Below are positions 25,799-34,841 of a stretch of 64,000 bases of DNA, piece by piece. Location: contig NZ_VATA01000039.1 of assembly GCF_005870025.1 (NCBI RefSeq), positions 1-64,000 on the forward strand, in the 5' to 3' direction. The translations under genes were made by a program, and so were the position numbers. The notes beneath the pieces were generated by a model. It searched no databases, was not told the DNA's origin, and saw nothing but the letters and a program-made list of their open reading frames with translations. This DNA is from Poseidonocella sp. HB161398 (GTDB lineage: Bacteria > Pseudomonadota > Alphaproteobacteria > Rhodobacterales > Rhodobacteraceae). How positions within the stretch are numbered: position 1 is the first letter of the stretch; each line of letters begins with the position of its first letter.

Positions 25799-26986
25799 AT
25801 GTTCAGCGCCCTGCCTGACCAGCCCGAAGACAAGATCCTGAAGCTCATGGCCATGTACCGCGACGATGCGCGGGAGCAGAAGATCGATCTGGGCGTCGGC
25901 GTCTACAAGGACGCCAGCGGCCACACGCCCATCATGCGTGCCGTGAAGGCCGCGGAGAAGACGCTGTGGGAGACCGAGACCACCAAGACCTACGTCGCGC
26001 TGGCCGGCGCGCCCGACTTCAATGACGCCATGGTCGCGATGGTCCTCGGCGGCGCGGTCCCGCGCGGCGACGTGGCCAGCGTGGGGACCCCGGGCGGCAC
26101 CGGCGCGGTGCGCCAGGGCTTCGACCTGGTGAAGCTCGGCAATGCCTCGGCGACGGTCTGGTACTCGACCCCGACCTGGGGCAACCACATCTCGATCCTC
26201 AAGCACATGGGCGTCGCCCACAAGCCCTACCGCTATTTCGACGCCGAGTCGGGCGAAGTCGATTTCGCCGGCATGATCGCCGATCTCGACACCGCGCTGC
26301 CGGGCGACGTGATCCTGCTGCATGGCTGCTGCCACAACCCCACCGGCGCGAACCTGACCCAGGCGCAGTGGCGCCAGGTGGTCGACATCCTCAACGAGCG
26401 CGCGCTGATCCCGATGATCGACATCGCCTACCAGGGCTTCGGCGACGGGCTGGAAGAGGATGCCTATGGCGTGCGCCTGGTGGCCGAGAACTGCCCCGAG
26501 ACGATCATCGCCGCGAGCTGCTCGAAGAATTTCGGCGTCTACCGCGAGCGCACCGGCGCGCTGATGGCGGTGTCCCGCGGCGGCGCCGAGACGGCCCGCG
26601 CGCAGAAGACGCTGGCCTATCTCAACCGCCAGAACTACTCCTTCCCGCCGGATCACGGCGCGCGGCTGGTCACGATGATCCTGACCGACGAGGCGCTGAA
26701 GGCCGAATGGATGGCCGAGCTGGAAGAGGTCCGCACCGGCATGCTGGCGCTGCGCGAGCAGCTGGCGGGCGAGCTGAAGCGGCTGACCAATTCCGACCGG
26801 TTCGATTTCATCGCGCGCCATCGCGGCATGTTCTCGATGCTGGGCCTGACCGCCGCGCAGATGGACGAGCTGCGCGAGACCCACGGCATCTACGGCGTCT
26901 CCGACAGCCGCATCAACATCGCCGGGCTGAACAGCGAGACCGTGCCGCTGCTGGCGAAGGCCGTGGCCGAGGTGGTCGGCGGCTGA
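25799..26986 (+). CDS. tyrB: Aromatic-amino-acid / aspartate aminotransferase
   Basis: 395 residues, fold type I, class I aminotransferase of the AspC/TyrB subgroup. Seen: LGVGVYKDASGHTPIMRAVKAAE, TPGGTGAVRQGFDLV, WGNHISILKHMGV, CHNPTGANLTQAQW (Asn-Pro motif), DIAYQGFGDGLEEDAYGVR, the PLP lysine in CSKNFGVYRERTG (about 241-253), and the substrate-carboxylate Arg in VSDSRINIAGL. Converts 4-hydroxyphenylpyruvate to tyrosine and/or oxaloacetate to aspartate. Proximity to the tyrA-like gene favours an aromatic role, but Asp activity is likely too. Confidence 0.9.
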   Translation: MFSALPDQPEDKILKLMAMYRDDAREQKIDLGVGVYKDASGHTPIMRAVKAAEKTLWETETTKTYVALAGAPDFNDAMVAMVLGGAVPRGDVASVGTPGGTGAVRQGFDLVKLGNASATVWYSTPTWGNHISILKHMGVAHKPYRYFDAESGEVDFAGMIADLDTALPGDVILLHGCCHNPTGANLTQAQWRQVVDILNERALIPMIDIAYQGFGDGLEEDAYGVRLVAENCPETIIAASCSKNFGVYRERTGALMAVSRGGAETARAQKTLAYLNRQNYSFPPDHGARLVTMILTDEALKAEWMAELEEVRTGMLALREQLAGELKRLTNSDRFDFIARHRGMFSMLGLTAAQMDELRETHGIYGVSDSRINIAGLNSETVPLLAKAVAEVVGG

Positions 26987-27011
26987 ACCGGCCCCGGACC
27001 CGGTGACGATC

Positions 27012-27040
27012 AAGGCGCGGGTAGACAGCCCGCGCCTTTT
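27012..27040 (+). terminator. Rho-independent terminator after the aminotransferase
   Basis: AAGGCGCGGG / CCCGCGCCTT, 10-bp stem, 7-base loop, then TTTT, 25 bp after the stop codon. Confidence 0.85.
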
Positions 27041-27071
27041 GCGTCTCATATTCCGCGCAGGAGGTGCCGCC

Positions 27072-27623
27072 ATGGCCGATGACGACTCCCTCTCTGCCCG
27101 CCCCGGTCTGCCCGACGCCCTGCGCGCGCTGGTGGAGGACCTGCCGCGCTCGGCCTGGAGCGCGCATCCCCGCTTTCACGGGCTCGCCGAATTCTGGATC
27201 GAGAAGCATCTGGGCTTCCGCCGCCTCTCCGGGCTGCTGCGCACGGATCTGCAGGGCTTTCTCGACGGCAATTCCGCGCCCGAGGTGATGGCCAACCGGG
27301 TCTGGCACCATGGCGGCATGCTGATCGGCGGGCTGCATGACCATCACCGGGTCGAGGACCACCACTACTTCCCCGAGATGCTGCGGCTGGAACCGCGGCT
27401 GGAGCGCGGCTTCGGGCTGCTCGACGGCGACCACCATGCGCTCGATCCCTGGCTGGAGCAGCTCTCGGCCGAAGCGAATGCGGTAATCGGCGCCTCTTCG
27501 GACCGCGACGAGGCGGCGCGGCTGCTGGCCTCGCTGGAGGCGTTCGAGCCCTTCCTGCTGCGGCATCTCGAGGACGAGGAGGACCTGATCGTCCCGGTCA
27601 TCCTGCGCCACGGGATGGGCTAG
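27072..27623 (+). CDS. Hemerythrin-like (HHE) protein
   Basis: 183 residues from an ATG behind a good AGGAGG site. Iron-ligand style motifs: VWHHGGMLIGGLHDHHRVEDHHYFPEM (about 77-103), LLDGDHHALDPWLEQL (about 116-131) and FLLRHLEDEEDLIVP (about 165-179), the H...HxxxE...H...HxxxD pattern of a four-helix di-iron bundle. Members sense or bind O2/NO or repair iron-sulfur centres; which applies here is unknown. No signalling domain is fused. It follows a terminator, so it has its own promoter. Confidence 0.8.
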   Translation: MADDDSLSARPGLPDALRALVEDLPRSAWSAHPRFHGLAEFWIEKHLGFRRLSGLLRTDLQGFLDGNSAPEVMANRVWHHGGMLIGGLHDHHRVEDHHYFPEMLRLEPRLERGFGLLDGDHHALDPWLEQLSAEANAVIGASSDRDEAARLLASLEAFEPFLLRHLEDEEDLIVPVILRHGMG

Positions 27624-27629
27624 CGCGGA

Positions 27630-27971
27630 TCACTCCGAGGGCAGCATCAAGAGGACCGAGGCCAGCGCGCAGGCGATGCCCAGGGCCTCGCGCAGGCGGA
27701 AGGGCTCGCCGAAGACCAGCACGCCGAGGGCACAGGCGCCCAGCAGGGTGAAGCCGGAATAGGCGACCGCGGCGGCGCCGAGCGGGATGTGCCGCATCGC
27801 CAGGAACCACATCAGCGCGGAGACGAGATAGAGCAGGCAGCCCCCGGTCAGGAAATGCGCCCCCTCGGAGATCGCGCCGCGATCGGCGGCCAGCTTGATG
27901 ACCAGATCGCCCAGGATGACGACCAGCGCCGTCACCAGCGAGAAGCCCAGTCCGGTGAGAATGCCCTGCAT
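27630..27971 (-). CDS. Small four-helix DMT/SMR-type transporter
   Basis: 113 residues with four hydrophobic helices ([71 protein letters not shown]). The segment [22 protein letters not shown] matches the helix-3/loop of small multidrug resistance and half-size EamA proteins, which act as dimers. The early acidic residue (D22) may be the proton/substrate site. Convergent with the hemerythrin gene, 6 bp apart. Substrate unknown. Confidence 0.75.
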   Translation of the reverse strand: MQGILTGLGFSLVTALVVILGDLVIKLAADRGAISEGAHFLTGGCLLYLVSALMWFLAMRHIPLGAAAVAYSGFTLLGACALGVLVFGEPFRLREALGIACALASVLLMLPSE

Positions 27972-28184
27972 TCCGGTCCCCTGCCTGCCGAAAATCCGTT
28001 GGCGCCCAGAATGCGCCGGGCGCGCGGCGCGCACGAGGCAGGAGAACCTGACCCAGCGGAAAACCCTGCCTCCGCGCCGGAGTTCATGCGTCCTTATTGC
28101 TTGCCGGTCCACATTGCCCCCTGCGGGGGACTGTGCCATGTGTTCTCCCGTGTCCGCCATGCAGCCCGGGGAGTGCTCTCGCAG

Positions 28185-28838
28185 ATGACCGATTTTGCCC
28201 ATCGCCGCACCATCATGGTCGATACGCAAGTCAGGCCCGCGGATGTGACGAGGTTCCCGATCATCGAGGCGCTCTTGCGTGTCCCGCGCGAAATCTACGT
28301 GCCGGAGGAGCTGAAGGATGCCGCCTATGTCGGCGAGAACCTGCCGCTCGCGCCCGGCCGGGTCATCCTGGAGCCGCGCACCTTCGCCAAGATGCTGGAA
28401 GCCGCCGACATCCATCCCGGCGACCTGGTGCTCGATGTCGGGCCGGGGCTGGGCTATTCGGCCTGCGTGATCGCGCATCTGGCCGAGGCGGTGGTCGCGC
28501 TCGAGGAGGACGAGGACATGGCCCGCGAGGCGGCGGCGAATCTCTCCGAGCATGGCGCGGACAATGTCGCGGTGATCGAAGGGCCGCTTTCGGAGGGGCT
28601 GGCGCAGCACGGGCCCTATGACGTTATCGTGATCGAGGGCGCGGTAGAGGCAATCGGTGATGCCCTATTGGCACAGCTCAAGGATGGCGGTCGCATCGTC
28701 GCGCCCTTTGTGGATGGCGCGCTCGGGGCCGTGCGGGTAGGGTACAAGGTGAACGGAACGGTTTCGTGGCGGTTTGCCTTCAATGCGGGGGCGCCCGTCC
28801 TTCCGGGATTCGAGCAGAAGAAAGACTTCGCGCTCTGA
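28185..28838 (+). CDS. pcm: Protein-L-isoaspartate O-methyltransferase family
   Basis: 217 residues. Methyltransferase motif I is [20 protein letters not shown] (about 85-104), and the N-terminal part [32 protein letters not shown] resembles PCMT substrate-binding segments. In Rhodobacterales a Pcm homologue commonly precedes tolC, as here (50 bp spacing), so the two may share a transcript. Repair of isoaspartate is the family function; divergence in the N-terminal part leaves specificity open. Confidence 0.8.
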   Translation: MTDFAHRRTIMVDTQVRPADVTRFPIIEALLRVPREIYVPEELKDAAYVGENLPLAPGRVILEPRTFAKMLEAADIHPGDLVLDVGPGLGYSACVIAHLAEAVVALEEDEDMAREAAANLSEHGADNVAVIEGPLSEGLAQHGPYDVIVIEGAVEAIGDALLAQLKDGGRIVAPFVDGALGAVRVGYKVNGTVSWRFAFNAGAPVLPGFEQKKDFAL

Positions 28839-28887
28839 GGATCCGCCCTGTCCGGCGGCGGAGCGCTGCAGGAAAAGAGGACCCAAG

Positions 28888-30309
28888 GTGCGCAAGATCA
28901 AGACAACCCTGCTGGCCTGTGCGGCCGCGATTGCCGCGTCCGCGGCTTCGGCAGAGACCCTGACGGACACGCTGGTCTCCGCCTACAACAATTCGAACCT
29001 GCTGGAGCAGAGCCGCGCCGTGCTGCGCGCCTCCGACGAGGATGTCGCCATCGCGGTCTCGGCGCTCAGGCCGATCCTCGCCTATTCCGCCTCGCGCAGC
29101 TATTTCTGGGACCTCGACACCGATGTGCTGACCACCAGCAGCGGGGCCCGGGTGCGCGAGAACAGCCAGTCGATCACCAACACGCTCGAGCTGACTGCGC
29201 AGATGAGCCTCTTCGAGTTCGGCCGCAACCGGCTGTCGGTCGAGGCGGCGAAAGAGGCGGTGCTGGCCGCGCGCCAGGCACTGGTCGCGCAGGAGCAGGA
29301 CGTGCTGTTCTCGGCAGTGCAGGCCTATACCCAGGTGCGCCAGGCCGCGGCCTTCGTCGACCTGCGCCGCAACAACGTCCGCGTGCTCGAGGAAGAGCTG
29401 CGCGCCGCCAATGACCGGTTCGACGTGGGCGAGGTGACCCGCACCGACGTCGCGCAGGCCGAGGCCTTCCTGGCCGCCGCCCAGGCCAGCCTGGTTGCCG
29501 CAAACGGCGATCTGGAGACCGCGCGCGAGGCCTTCAACCTGGCCGTCGGCCGCTATCCGGGCGACCTGTCGCCGCCGCCGTCCTTCTCGGGCATGCCCGC
29601 GAGCCTCGACACCGCGCGCGACACCGCCGTGCGCGGCCATCCGGCCATCCGCCAGCAGCAGTTCCTGGTCTCCGCCCAGGAGATCAATGTCGACATCGCC
29701 CAGCGGAACGTGATGCCCTCGCTCAGCGCGACCGGTTCGGTCGGCTATTCGGACAGCTCCACCAGCTCGAACACCAACGACATGGAGCCGATCGCGACGC
29801 TCGGCCTCGAATTCGGCGGCCCGATCTACCAGGGCGGCCAGATCAACGCGCTCTACCGCCGCGCGGTGGCCACGCTCGAGCAGAACCGCTCGGCGCTGCT
29901 GCAGACGACGCTGAACGTGAAGGAGCGGGTCGGCTTCGCCTGGGCGAATTTCCAGGTCGCCGTCGCCAGCCTCGAGGCAACCGAGCGCCAGATCGAGGCC
30001 TCGCAGGTCGCCTTCGACGGCACGCGCGAGGAAGCGACGCTGGGCGCACGCACCACGCTCGACGTGCTGAACGCCGAGCAGGACCTGCTCGACGCCCGCG
30101 GCAGCCGCATCGAGGCGCTGACCGTGGAACAGGACGCCTACTACTTCCTGCTCTCGACCATGGGGCAGCTCACCGCCGACAATCTGGGTCTCGACGTCGT
30201 GGCCTATGACGAGAACGCCTATTTCGATAAAGTGCGGACAGCCCCGACCGTCTTCACCTCGGAACAGGGGATCAAGCTCGACAAAGTGCTGAAAGCGCTG
30301 GGGAAGTGA
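28888..30309 (+). CDS. tolC: TolC-family outer membrane channel
   Basis: 473 residues from a GTG start with AAGAGGA seven bases before it. Signal peptide VRKIKTTLLACAAAIAASAA with cleavage near ASA-ET. Two structural repeats typical of TolC, each a pair of long coiled-coil helices: TAQMSLFEFGRNRLSVEAAKEA and LGLEFGGPIYQGGQINALYRRA. Exit duct for type I secretion or RND/ABC export. No membrane-fusion or ABC partner is in the window; it could serve the RTX protein at 56476. A 158-aa gene follows after 4 bp. Confidence 0.9.
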   Translation: MRKIKTTLLACAAAIAASAASAETLTDTLVSAYNNSNLLEQSRAVLRASDEDVAIAVSALRPILAYSASRSYFWDLDTDVLTTSSGARVRENSQSITNTLELTAQMSLFEFGRNRLSVEAAKEAVLAARQALVAQEQDVLFSAVQAYTQVRQAAAFVDLRRNNVRVLEEELRAANDRFDVGEVTRTDVAQAEAFLAAAQASLVAANGDLETAREAFNLAVGRYPGDLSPPPSFSGMPASLDTARDTAVRGHPAIRQQQFLVSAQEINVDIAQRNVMPSLSATGSVGYSDSSTSSNTNDMEPIATLGLEFGGPIYQGGQINALYRRAVATLEQNRSALLQTTLNVKERVGFAWANFQVAVASLEATERQIEASQVAFDGTREEATLGARTTLDVLNAEQDLLDARGSRIEALTVEQDAYYFLLSTMGQLTADNLGLDVVAYDENAYFDKVRTAPTVFTSEQGIKLDKVLKALGK

Positions 30310-30313
30310 CAGA

Positions 30314-30790
30314 ATGGCAGATGACTCAAGCGGAGGTGCTCGGATGAGCGCCGCCCGCGATCCCGAGGAGGTCCTGGCCTCCATCCGGCGCCTGGTCGCC
30401 AAGGAAGTGAAGAATCAGCAGGACCGCGAGGCCGCCGAGCGGCCGGACCGCGACATGCCGGTGGTCAGCGAGAAGGCCAGCGCCGCGGCGCGGCGGCTGG
30501 TGCTGGGCGCCGATGCGCGGATCGCGGCGAATGGCACGGAGGTTCCCGCCGCCGAAGCGGCCGCGTCCGAGCCGAGCTGGGATCTGCCGCTCGAGCCGGT
30601 ATCCGCGGCGGAGGCGGCAGAGGCGGAGCCGGTGGCCGATCTTCCCGGGATCGACGAAGCCAAGCTGCGCAACCTGGTCCGCGAGATCCTGCGGGAGGAA
30701 ATCCGCAACCGCATGGGGCCGCGGATCAACGAGAATATCCGCCGCATCCTGCGCGAGGAACTGCGGGCGCTGGCGGCGGGGCAGGACTGA
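30314..30790 (+). CDS. PopZ/DUF2497-like small acidic protein
   Basis: 158 residues. The N-terminal motif DPEEVLASIRRLVAKE (about 16-31) resembles the EEILASIRRI helix at the start of PopZ/DUF2497 proteins. A middle acidic Ala/Pro/Glu-rich linker follows, then a charged helical C-terminus LRNLVREILREEIRNRMGP with INENIRRILREELRAL. That three-part plan matches the polar organising protein PopZ, but identity outside the first helix is low. Four bases after tolC, so co-transcribed. I would call it PopZ-like on architecture only. Confidence 0.55.
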   Translation: MADDSSGGARMSAARDPEEVLASIRRLVAKEVKNQQDREAAERPDRDMPVVSEKASAAARRLVLGADARIAANGTEVPAAEAAASEPSWDLPLEPVSAAEAAEAEPVADLPGIDEAKLRNLVREILREEIRNRMGPRINENIRRILREELRALAAGQD

Positions 30791-30820
30791 CAGCCCCGTA
30801 CCGTACTGTTCCAGCAGATA

Positions 30821-30860
30821 AAAAACAGAAGCGCTTCCTTTCGGGGAAGCGCTTCTGTTT
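30821..30860. terminator. Strong bidirectional terminator
   Basis: AAACAGAAGCGCTTCC / GGAAGCGCTTCTGTTT, a perfect 16-bp stem with a 6-base loop (TTTCGG), between convergent genes. The left flank gives TTTTT on the minus strand; the plus strand has only TTTAA. Confidence 0.9.
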
Positions 30861-30887
30861 AAGGGGGGCCGGCGAACCGGGTCAGGC

Positions 30888-31208
30888 TCAGGCGGCCTCT
30901 GCGGCCTCTGCGGCATGGCGGCGCTCAGACTCTTCGCGGGACAGTGCCACCGAGGTGCGCACGCCCTTGGAGACGAACTCCATGAGACCTCCGACGACGC
31001 GCTCGTTCGGGTCGATCCCGGCGCAGCTCAGCACTTCGCGGCCATCGCGCGAGCGGGCCCACCGGGCGATCTGCTCGGGGCCATTGCCGTATTTCTTGTC
31101 ATCCGCAATCGCGTCATCCAGTGCGGCAAGCACAACAGCCGCGAACAGTTTGCGGGCACGGTTGCCCTGCTCGTGATTAAAAGCAGTGCTATCGACGAAT
31201 TCGCCCAT
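30888..31208 (-). CDS. Conserved small protein (DUF6280-like)
   Basis: 106 residues, soluble, helical. Sequence such as [20 protein letters not shown] and [20 protein letters not shown] is of a type I associate with the Rhodobacterales-restricted DUF6280 family, recalled rather than searched. The C-terminus is Ala/Glu-rich. Function unknown. Divergent from efp across about 210 bp. Confidence 0.7.
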   Translation of the reverse strand: MGEFVDSTAFNHEQGNRARKLFAAVVLAALDDAIADDKKYGNGPEQIARWARSRDGREVLSCAGIDPNERVVGGLMEFVSKGVRTSVALSREESERRHAAEAAEAA

Positions 31209-31350
31209 TTCGTTTCCTTATTCTTGCTCTTGCATCTTTCCGGGTGCAGGGCAATATGCATTTCCCGCACCGATTCGATATTGCGTTTCTGTCATGACCG
31301 CTATGCGTCTAACGCAAGCTTAACACATGTCGTCCCTCTGGCGGCGAGTG

Positions 31351-31379
31351 TTGCCAGATCGCTACCCGGGCGATATAGG
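31351..31379 (+). promoter_or_regulatory. Candidate efp promoter
   Basis: TTGCCA (31351-31356), 17-bp spacer, TATAGG (31374-31379); predicted transcript start about 33 bases before the efp ATG. Confidence 0.55.
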
Positions 31380-31418
31380 GGCCTCCACACCCCGTTCAAC
31401 CACTTCGCGAGCCGCGTC

Positions 31419-31982
31419 ATGCCTAAAATCAATGGGAACGAAATCCGTCCCGGGAATATCCTGGAACACAATGGCGGCCTCTGGACCGCCGTGAAAGTGG
31501 ACCATGTGAAGCCCGGCAAGGGCGGCGCCTTCGCCCAGGTCGAGATGCGCAACCTGCGCAACGGGTCCAAGCTGAACGAGCGCTTCCGCTCGGCAGACAA
31601 GGTCGAGCGCGTCCGTCTGGAGCAGAAGGACCAGCAGTTCCTCTACGAATCCGACGGCATGCTGGTCTTCATGGACAGCGAGACCTTCGAGCAGATCGAG
31701 ATCCCGGCCGAGATCCTCGGCGAGCGGCGCCCCTTCCTGCAGGACGGCATGACCGCGGTGATCGAGTACTACGATTCCGAGGCGCTCTCGGCGCAGCTGC
31801 CGCAGAAGGTCATCTGCAAGATCGTCGAGACCGAGCCGGTCGTGAAGGGCCAGACCGCGGCGAACAGCTTCAAGCCGGCGCTGCTCGACAACGGCATCCG
31901 CGTGATGGTGCCGCCCTTCGTCGGCACCGACGAGGACATCGTCGTCAATACCGAGACCATGGAATACGCCGAACGCGCCTGA
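31419..31982 (+). CDS. efp: Elongation factor P
   Basis: 187 residues, exact EF-P length, three beta-barrel domains. Domain I loop VKPGKGGAF has Lys at position 34, the residue that is beta-lysylated by EpmA in E. coli-type EF-P; no epmA/epmB homologue is in the window. Domain III ends [14 protein letters not shown] rescues ribosomes stalled at polyproline. A longer frame upstream is excluded because it runs through the promoter. Confidence 0.97.
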   Translation: MPKINGNEIRPGNILEHNGGLWTAVKVDHVKPGKGGAFAQVEMRNLRNGSKLNERFRSADKVERVRLEQKDQQFLYESDGMLVFMDSETFEQIEIPAEILGERRPFLQDGMTAVIEYYDSEALSAQLPQKVICKIVETEPVVKGQTAANSFKPALLDNGIRVMVPPFVGTDEDIVVNTETMEYAERA

Positions 31983-32006
31983 TCCGCGCGCTCACGGCAA
32001 GGGACG

Positions 32007-32031
32007 GGCAGGGGGCGACCCCTGCCTTTTT
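32007..32031 (+). terminator. Rho-independent terminator of efp
   Basis: GGCAGGGG-GCGA-CCCCTGCC then TTTTT, 25 bp after the efp stop and 5 bp from the end of the convergent monooxygenase gene. Confidence 0.9.
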
Positions 32032-32035
32032 CGTT

Positions 32036-33253
32036 TCAGAGCGGCTGCCCGCGCAGGAGTCGCGGCACGTCCCCGCTGAGCCCGGCCGCCTCGCGCATCA
32101 GTCCGCGGCGCAGCGGCGGCAGCGCATTCGCCAGGCCCAGCCCGATGTCCCGGCCAAGCCGCAGGAACGGATTGTCATTGGAGAACAGCCGGTTGAACCC
32201 GTCCGTGGCGATCGCCAGCGTCGCCGTGTCGAAGCGCCGCCAGCCGGCATAGCGGTCGAGCACCAGCGGCCAGCCCAGATCCTCGCCGCGCCGCGCGGCA
32301 TCGACCAGCACTTCGGCCAGCGCTGCGACATCGCGCAGCCCGGCATTCAGCCCCTGGCCCGCAATCGGATGCAGGCCCCGCGCGGCATCGCCGACCAGCG
32401 CCAGCCGCTCGGCGGTGAAGCGCTCCGCCAGGGTCATGTTCAGCGGATAGGTATAGCGCGCCCCGGCAATGTGGATCGGGCCGAGGAAATCGCCGAAGCG
32501 CGGCCGCAGCACCTGCAGGTACTCCTCGTCGCTCAGCGCCTGGATTGCCTCGGCCTGGGCGGTGGTCTCGCTCCAGACGATGGAAGAGCGGTTGCCGGTC
32601 AGCGGCAGAATCGCCAGCGGGCCGGGCGGCAGGAAGATCTGGTAGGCGCAGCCGTGATGCGGCAGTTCGTGGCCGATGGCGCAGACCAGCGCGGTCTGGC
32701 CGTAATCGGTGACCTTGCGGGCGATGCCGGCGCGCTCCGCCGTGCCGCTGCGGCGTCCGTCCGCGCCGACGAGAAGCGGTGCCGAGAATTGCCGCCCGTC
32801 CGCCAGCGTGACCGTGGCGCGGCCCGGCGCGGTCTCCTGCGCTGCCACGGCGCCCTCGATCCGGGTGATGCCCGGCGTCTCGCGAAGCGCCGAAAGCAGC
32901 GCGGCGCGCAGGTGGCGGTCCTCGACCATCTGCCCGAGCGGGCCCTCGCCGAGCTCGCGGCTGTCGAAATGCAGTGTCGCGGGGCCCGCGCCTTCGCCCG
33001 CGCGGCCGTCGCCGATGCGGATGTCGAGCATCGGCTGCGCGTCGGGGGCCAGCCGATCCCAGAGCCCCAGGACCTCGAGCATGCGCACGCTGGCCAGCGC
33101 CAGCGCATAGCTGCGCCCGTCGAAATCCGGCGCGGTCTGGGCCGCATCCGGCAGCGGGTCGATCACCGCCACGCGCAGGCCGGCGCGGGCGAGGGCGAGA
33201 GCGAGGCTGGCGCCGTTGAGGCTGCCGCCCGCGATGAGGACGTCCTGTTCCAT
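32036..33253 (-). CDS. UbiH/UbiF/COQ6-family FAD monooxygenase
   Basis: 405 residues from the ATG at 33253. FAD-binding GxGxxG-like loop VLIAGGSLNGASLALALARAG (about 5-25), the DG motif LVGADGRRSG (about 155-164) and the GD motif LVGDAARGLHPIAGQGLNAGLRD (about 277-299), whose HPIAGQGLN core is diagnostic for ubiquinone-ring hydroxylases. Which ring position is hydroxylated cannot be told. The longer upstream frame has no domain and includes the divergent spacer. Confidence 0.88.
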   Translation of the reverse strand: MEQDVLIAGGSLNGASLALALARAGLRVAVIDPLPDAAQTAPDFDGRSYALALASVRMLEVLGLWDRLAPDAQPMLDIRIGDGRAGEGAGPATLHFDSRELGEGPLGQMVEDRHLRAALLSALRETPGITRIEGAVAAQETAPGRATVTLADGRQFSAPLLVGADGRRSGTAERAGIARKVTDYGQTALVCAIGHELPHHGCAYQIFLPPGPLAILPLTGNRSSIVWSETTAQAEAIQALSDEEYLQVLRPRFGDFLGPIHIAGARYTYPLNMTLAERFTAERLALVGDAARGLHPIAGQGLNAGLRDVAALAEVLVDAARRGEDLGWPLVLDRYAGWRRFDTATLAIATDGFNRLFSNDNPFLRLGRDIGLGLANALPPLRRGLMREAAGLSGDVPRLLRGQPL

Positions 33254-33339
33254 GCCGCATAGATGAAAGCCCCGGACGGGATTGTCCATCCGGATCGCGC
33301 CCTCTAGCTTGGCTGCGACACCATTGACGAGGACGTGAC

Positions 33340-34668
33340 ATGGACGAGTGGCGGGCGCAGAGCGCGGCGGAACTGGGGCGCGGGATCGCGGCAGGGCGGA
33401 TCGACCCGGTGGAGCTGGCGGCAGCCTTTCTCGACGCCGCAGAGGCGCATCCCGAGGGCGGGCGCATCTATGCGCGGCTGACCCGCGAGCGCGCGCTGGC
33501 CGAGGCGGAGGCCGCCCGCGGCCGGGCGAAGACCGGGCTGCGGCGCGGCGCGCTCGACGGGGTGCCGATCTCCTGGAAGGACCTGTTCGACACGGCGGGC
33601 GTGGCCACCGAGGCGGGCTCGCGCCTGCTGGAGGGCCGTGTGCCCGCGCGCGATGCCGAGGTGCTGGAGACGGCGACGCTGGGCGGCTCGGTCTGCCTCG
33701 GCAAGACCCACATGACGGAGCTGGCCTTTTCCGGGCTGGGGCTGAACCCAATGACGGCGACGCCGCCGAACGCGACCGATCCGGCGCTGGCGCCCGGGGG
33801 CTCTTCTTCCGGCGCGGCGGTCTCGGTGGCGCTTGGCCTGGCGGCGGCGGGGATCGGCTCGGATACCGGCGGCTCGGTGCGCACCCCCTCGGCCTGGAAC
33901 AACCTGGTAGGGCTGAAGACCACCGCGGGGCGGCTGCCGCTGACCGGGGTGGTGCCGCTGGCGGCGCGGTTCGACACGGTCGGCCCGCTCTGCCGCAGCG
34001 TCGAGGATGCCGCGGAGCTGCTGGCGCTGCTCGAAGGCGGCAAGGCGGCCGATCTGCGCGGCGCTTCGCTCTCGGGGCTGCGGCTTGCGGTGCTCGAGAC
34101 CATCGCGCTCGACGATGTGCGCGACGCGCCGGGCAGCGCCTTCGAGCAGGCCCTGGCCAGGCTCTCGGCGGCGGGCGCCAAGGTCAGCCGGGTGCAGGTC
34201 CCGGCCGTGGCCGAGGCCTTTGCCTCTGCCGCGATGCTCTTCCCCGGCGAGGCCTATGGCACCTGGGGCAAGCTGATCGAGGCGGCGCCCGGCAAGATGC
34301 ACCCGCCGATCCGCGACCGCTTCCGCCAGGGGGCGGGCATCTCGGCCGAGGATTTCGTCGCCGGCTGGCAGGCGCTCGACCGGCTGCGCGGCGTCTATGG
34401 CGAAGAGACCGCGGGCTATGACGCGGTGCTGCTGCCGACCACGCCGATCCTGCCGCCCGACGCGGCGCGGCTGGAGAGCGATCCGGAGTATTTCCGCACC
34501 GAGAACCTGCTGGCGCTGCGCAACACCCGGATCGGCAACCTGATGGGGCTCTGCGCGCTGACCCTGCCGACCGGCACCGATTGCTGCGGGCTGATGGTGA
34601 TGGCGGCACCCGGCCAGGAAGAGCGGCTGCTGCGGATCGGCCAGGCGGCGGAAACGGCGATCGGCTGA
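33340..34668 (+). CDS. Amidase-signature hydrolase
   Basis: 442 residues. The amidase Ser-cisSer-Lys triad is visible: Lys in PISWKDLFDTAG (about 70-81), cis-Ser in GGSSSGAAVSVA (about 153-164) and nucleophile Ser in GSDTGGSVRTPS (about 172-183). Homologous to GatA and to many small-molecule amidases; there are no gatB/gatC neighbours and the C-terminus differs, so it is more likely a catabolic amidase than the tRNA amidotransferase. Followed by a hairpin terminator. Confidence 0.85.
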   Translation: MDEWRAQSAAELGRGIAAGRIDPVELAAAFLDAAEAHPEGGRIYARLTRERALAEAEAARGRAKTGLRRGALDGVPISWKDLFDTAGVATEAGSRLLEGRVPARDAEVLETATLGGSVCLGKTHMTELAFSGLGLNPMTATPPNATDPALAPGGSSSGAAVSVALGLAAAGIGSDTGGSVRTPSAWNNLVGLKTTAGRLPLTGVVPLAARFDTVGPLCRSVEDAAELLALLEGGKAADLRGASLSGLRLAVLETIALDDVRDAPGSAFEQALARLSAAGAKVSRVQVPAVAEAFASAAMLFPGEAYGTWGKLIEAAPGKMHPPIRDRFRQGAGISAEDFVAGWQALDRLRGVYGEETAGYDAVLLPTTPILPPDAARLESDPEYFRTENLLALRNTRIGNLMGLCALTLPTGTDCCGLMVMAAPGQEERLLRIGQAAETAIG

Positions 34669-34675
34669 CGCCTGC

Positions 34676-34699
34676 GATGCTGCCCGCAAGGGCAGCATC
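34676..34699 (+). terminator. Hairpin with GNRA-type loop after the amidase
   Basis: GATGCTGCCC-GCAA-GGGCAGCATC, perfect 10-bp stem, 7 bp after the stop. No T-tract follows. Confidence 0.55.
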
Positions 34700-34841
34700 C
34701 CTGGATTAACTATTCGCATTCAGGTCACAATATTCGGCACAGACCAGCCAGGGGCCGGTCCCGGGCTGGACGCAAGGGGGGGCTTCCGGTATCGTCCTGG
34801 ACAGATACCGGGACGGCAGATCCCGGAAAGCTGAGGCACAG

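Noticed and set aside
33340-34668. Amidase as GatA of the tRNA amidotransferase
   Set aside because: No gatB or gatC nearby and a different C-terminal region; kept as a generic amidase.
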